Shown piece by piece: positions 5,779 to 7,892 of a stretch of DNA of 7,892 bases (positions are counted from its first letter, which is position 1; every line of letters starts with the position of its first letter). The stretch is from Lachnospiraceae bacterium. GTDB lineage: Bacteria; Bacillota_A; Clostridia; Lachnospirales; Lachnospiraceae. The notes beneath the pieces were generated by a model. That model saw only the letters and a program-made list of their open reading frames with translations, was not told where the DNA came from and did no database searches. The stretch covers positions 1-7,892 of the forward strand of contig JAGDBR010000159.1 of assembly GCA_017958935.1 (NCBI GenBank), in the 5' to 3' direction. Position numbers and translations under genes: made by a program.

Positions 5779-7428
5779 TTACAGCAGGGCGAAGACTGCG
5801 GCAAGCGCTATGACCGCGAGCACGAGATATGCCCAGCGGAGGACGCGCCCGAGGCCGTAGGTGAAGATCTTCTTCGTCGTGCCGCCGACTTCCATCGTAT
5901 ACAGCTCGACGTACGGGACGGGGCTCCTGCGGTACCAGCCGCGGATCACGGCATCCCGATCGATGTTCTCTTTCGCCTTGAAGATCGCGAAGATCTTGTT
6001 CAGGATGAACAGCGGCTGGTTGTAATCCAGGAAGATGATGCCGGTGTCGTCCTGCAGCACGAAGTCTTCGTTGAAGATGCAGCCCGGGTCGCCGCGGCCG
6101 ATGATGAGGCCCTTCAGCTCGCACGGGATGCTGCGGATGCCGGAGACCTTCGGCTCGCCTAAAAGGCCGGCGACAGTGGCTTCATGATATTCCTTGTTCG
6201 GATGGGTGAAGCGGTACTTCAGAAGCGACAGCACGGCGGATAGGATCAGCAGCGCCGCGGGGATCCACATGCGGTCGAGCTGATCGTTCAGGTAGAAGAT
6301 CACGCCCGCCGCGGCCGCGCCCAGGAAGGCGATGACCGGCAGGATGCTGATCGTGATCTCGCGCAGGAAGTCGTCCAGATAGGATTCCGGCTTCTGCAGG
6401 TCGAATTCCACGAACGGCGCGCGGCCGAACTGCGGCGCGAGCTTGTCGATCGCCTGCAGACGCTTCGAGATCAGCGGGTGCGTGGAATTCAGCTCATACC
6501 ATTTCGCCCAGGTGTTCCAGAGCTCCCACTTCATCGCGTTCTTGATGTGCGACTTGTCGAGCTCGCCGTTCACGAAGCAGCTGACCGCGAGGGACTTGGA
6601 AGCCTTCGTGTCGAAGATGCCGAGGGCGTTCGTGGAGTTCGCGTTCAGCGCGCGTCTCTTTTCCTTCTTTTCGGCGATCGAAGCCTTCTCCGCGTGCGTG
6701 CTCAGACCGAAGCCGATCTGGATCAGCGCGCGCGACAGTGCTTCCGGATCCTTCGTCGCCTCGACGGAGAACTGGTCCGCGAAGTATTCGCGCGTCCTGG
6801 AGAACCAGAGCACGAGGAACTGCGCGATGATGTAGAGGATATAGGCGATCGCGGCCAGCGCAGCCTGCGCCGCGGCGGCCTTGTTGTCGTCCTTGTCGCC
6901 GACGGAGCCGGAGACGCTGTCCATCAGGCCCCGCGCGATCGCGTAGAGCACCAGCGGGACGAGCTCCGCCATCGTCATCAGCAGCATGTCGTAATGCGCC
7001 GCATGGCCCAGCTCGTGAGCGACGACGGCCTTGACCTCATCCTCGGTCAGAAGCTCGAAGATGCCCCGCGTCAGCACGATGCGCGCGTTGTTCTTCGTGT
7101 GGCCGTAAGTGAAGGCGTTAGGCGCCCCGTCGTCGATCAGGCCCATCTTCGGGTACTTCATGTTCTGCTCCATGCAGACCTGCTCGATGAAGGCTTTCAG
7201 ATACGGCGGCATCTCCGCGTTGAACTGCGTCTTGTAGAACCAGCGCTGCGTCAGGTCCGTCAGGAACGGAGAGATCAGGAACTGGACCAGCAGGACGACG
7301 GCCGACACGATCACGGACGTGATCAGCGGAACGCCGGTAAAGTGGAAAATGATCAGAAGGACCAGGATCAGCAGGCCGTAAAGCATGGCCAGGGTCGCGG
7401 CGGAAACGCCGAACAGGATCTTTCTCAT
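5779..7428 (-). CDS. M48-family (HtpX-like) membrane zinc metalloprotease with extra C-terminal domain
   Basis: Predicted integral-membrane zinc endopeptidase. Two N-terminal membrane segments (about 5-29 and 33-54) precede the catalytic region. NAFTYG (104-109) matches the M48 substrate-side motif, HELGH at 138-142 is HEXXH (zinc His138 and His142, catalytic Glu139), and SRTREYFAD (210-217) supplies the third zinc ligand Glu214. Further hydrophobic segments lie near 150-168 and 190-209. STHPLISKRLQAID (315-328) is the conserved HtpX end motif. Usual HtpX proteins stop near 290-330 residues. This one continues with two membrane segments (360-380, 388-403), a soluble stretch (about 420-520; FVLQDDTG, then RGWYRRSPVPYVEL) and a final membrane segment (530-549). 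Membrane protein quality control is the family role; the added domain's function is unknown. GAGAGG precedes the ATG by about 11 nt. No promoter is obvious. Confidence 0.9.
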   Translation of the reverse strand: MRKILFGVSAATLAMLYGLLILVLLIIFHFTGVPLITSVIVSAVVLLVQFLISPFLTDLTQRWFYKTQFNAEMPPYLKAFIEQVCMEQNMKYPKMGLIDDGAPNAFTYGHTKNNARIVLTRGIFELLTEDEVKAVVAHELGHAAHYDMLLMTMAELVPLVLYAIARGLMDSVSGSVGDKDDNKAAAAQAALAAIAYILYIIAQFLVLWFSRTREYFADQFSVEATKDPEALSRALIQIGFGLSTHAEKASIAEKKEKRRALNANSTNALGIFDTKASKSLAVSCFVNGELDKSHIKNAMKWELWNTWAKWYELNSTHPLISKRLQAIDKLAPQFGRAPFVEFDLQKPESYLDDFLREITISILPVIAFLGAAAAGVIFYLNDQLDRMWIPAALLILSAVLSLLKYRFTHPNKEYHEATVAGLLGEPKVSGIRSIPCELKGLIIGRGDPGCIFNEDFVLQDDTGIIFLDYNQPLFILNKIFAIFKAKENIDRDAVIRGWYRRSPVPYVELYTMEVGGTTKKIFTYGLGRVLRWAYLVLAVIALAAVFALL

Positions 7429-7456
7429 AAATGGTTCATCCTCTCGTTAATGTCAT

Positions 7457-7500
7457 AAAAAGCGGCGCGGAAACAGGCCCCGGGGCCGGTTCCGCGCCGT
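7457..7500 (-). terminator. Strong intrinsic terminator after the alpha-oxoamine synthase
   Basis: On the minus strand CGGCGCGGAA (7499-7490) pairs perfectly with TTCCGCGCCG (7472-7463). The enclosed loop contains the self-complementary GGCCCCGGGGCC, so an inner stem can form too. The pair is followed by C and TTTTT (7461-7457). It starts 7 nt beyond the stop codon of the right-hand gene and ends about 28 nt before the M48 start, so it separates the two transcription units unless there is read-through. Confidence 0.85.
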
Positions 7501-7506
7501 ATTGCA

Positions 7507-7892
7507 TCAGATCTCGTATTTTTTCAGCACGTCCGCGATGATGTCGACGGCTTCGTCGATCAGCGCGTGCGTATGGGTCGCCATGAGCGAGGTGCGGATC
7601 AGGCACTCGTTCGGGGCGACTGCGGGCGGAAGGCTGCTGTTCACGTAGACGCCGCGGTCGTAAAGTTCTGTCGTGACCTGCAGGGTCTTGAACATCTCAT
7701 AGGTATAGATCGGGATGATCGGAATCTGTTCTCCGCCGCCGGAGCGCATCTTGACGTTGCGCTCGCGCAGCGCCGCGAGCATGTAAAGGTCGTTGCCCTG
7801 CAGCTTTTCGGGCAGGGACGGGTCGCGCTCGAGGATCCTGAGCGCCGCGTACGCGCAGGCTGCGTTCGCCGGCGTCATGGACGCCGAGAAAA
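7507..7892 (-). CDS. PLP-dependent alpha-oxoamine synthase/class I-II aminotransferase, C-terminal part
   Basis: The frame runs off the right edge of the window, so the gene's 5' part is missing here and the 127 visible residues are the C-terminal small domain. They begin FSASMTPANAACAYAALRIL and include QIPIIPIY, DRGVYVNSSLPPAVAP and LIRTSLMATHT followed by a terminal helix. This is the signature end of the fold-I alpha-oxoamine synthase group: glycine C-acetyltransferase, serine palmitoyltransferase, 8-amino-7-oxononanoate synthase and relatives. These join an amino acid to an acyl-CoA with loss of CO2. The PLP lysine lies upstream of the window, so the exact member cannot be decided. The internal ATG at 7878 is not the start, because the conserved FSAS sequence precedes it in frame. 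The stop is followed directly by a strong terminator. Confidence 0.88.
   Translation of the reverse strand, partial: FSASMTPANAACAYAALRILERDPSLPEKLQGNDLYMLAALRERNVKMRSGGGEQIPIIPIYTYEMFKTLQVTTELYDRGVYVNSSLPPAVAPNECLIRTSLMATHTHALIDEAVDIIADVLKKYEI

Noticed and set aside
6478..7458. Plus-strand open frame of about 326 codons opposite the M48 protease
   Set aside because: It is a composition shadow of the protease gene: repetitive Arg/Asp/Val/Gln content, no recognisable motif, and no sensible ribosome binding site.
1..7892. CRISPR arrays, transposases, tRNA or rRNA genes, phage genes
   Set aside because: No regularly spaced repeats, no transposase or phage-like protein motifs, and no tRNA cloverleaf or rRNA signature were found on either strand.

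Overview
The window looks like a chromosomal segment of a fairly GC-rich (roughly 60% by eye) member of the Bacillota, most likely a Clostridia-type anaerobe. The pointers are a classic lysine riboswitch, a one-step diaminopimelate dehydrogenase (Ddh) route to meso-DAP, AGGAGG-type ribosome binding sites, TTGACA/TATAAT-type promoter spacing, and a Clostridia-like family 1 glycosidase remnant. This is inference from content; no taxonomic marker gene is present. Every intact gene lies on the minus strand.

Reading in the direction of transcription (right to left): the right edge (7507-7892) holds the C-terminal part of a PLP-dependent alpha-oxoamine synthase or class I/II aminotransferase, closed by a strong intrinsic terminator (7457-7500). 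Next is a likely two-gene unit: a 549-aa multi-membrane-span M48 (HtpX-like) zinc protease with an extra C-terminal domain (5779-7428), followed 12 nt later by a classical short-chain dehydrogenase (4933-5766).

The core is a four-gene lysine/DAP operon, dapA-dapB-ddh-lysA (4523 down to 504). It has its own promoter (4835-4863), a complete L-box lysine aptamer (about 4655-4825) and an intrinsic terminator (4569-4607) in a leader of about 300 nt. DapA and DapB make tetrahydrodipicolinate from aspartate semialdehyde and pyruvate, Ddh aminates it directly to meso-DAP, and LysA decarboxylates DAP to L-lysine. Lysine should therefore switch off its own whole branch, including the cell-wall precursor meso-DAP made by Ddh. 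Spacing is tight (4-nt overlap, then 12 nt) except between ddh and lysA. That 112-nt gap carries a terminator-like hairpin with T6 and an overlapping, mutually exclusive alternative hairpin.

The left 500 bp are a gene graveyard. The C-terminal tail of a GH1 beta-glucosidase (+ strand) and the C-terminal end of an AraC-family regulator (- strand) sit head to head with their 5' parts gone, as expected if one deletion removed the middle of a divergent regulator/glycosidase pair. A more AT-rich stretch at the very edge may hold a third decayed 3' end, followed by a terminator.

I see no CRISPR array, transposase, tRNA, rRNA or phage gene. The most interesting items are the ddh-lysA spacer structures, the regulator/glycosidase deletion scar and the C-terminal domain of the M48 protease.
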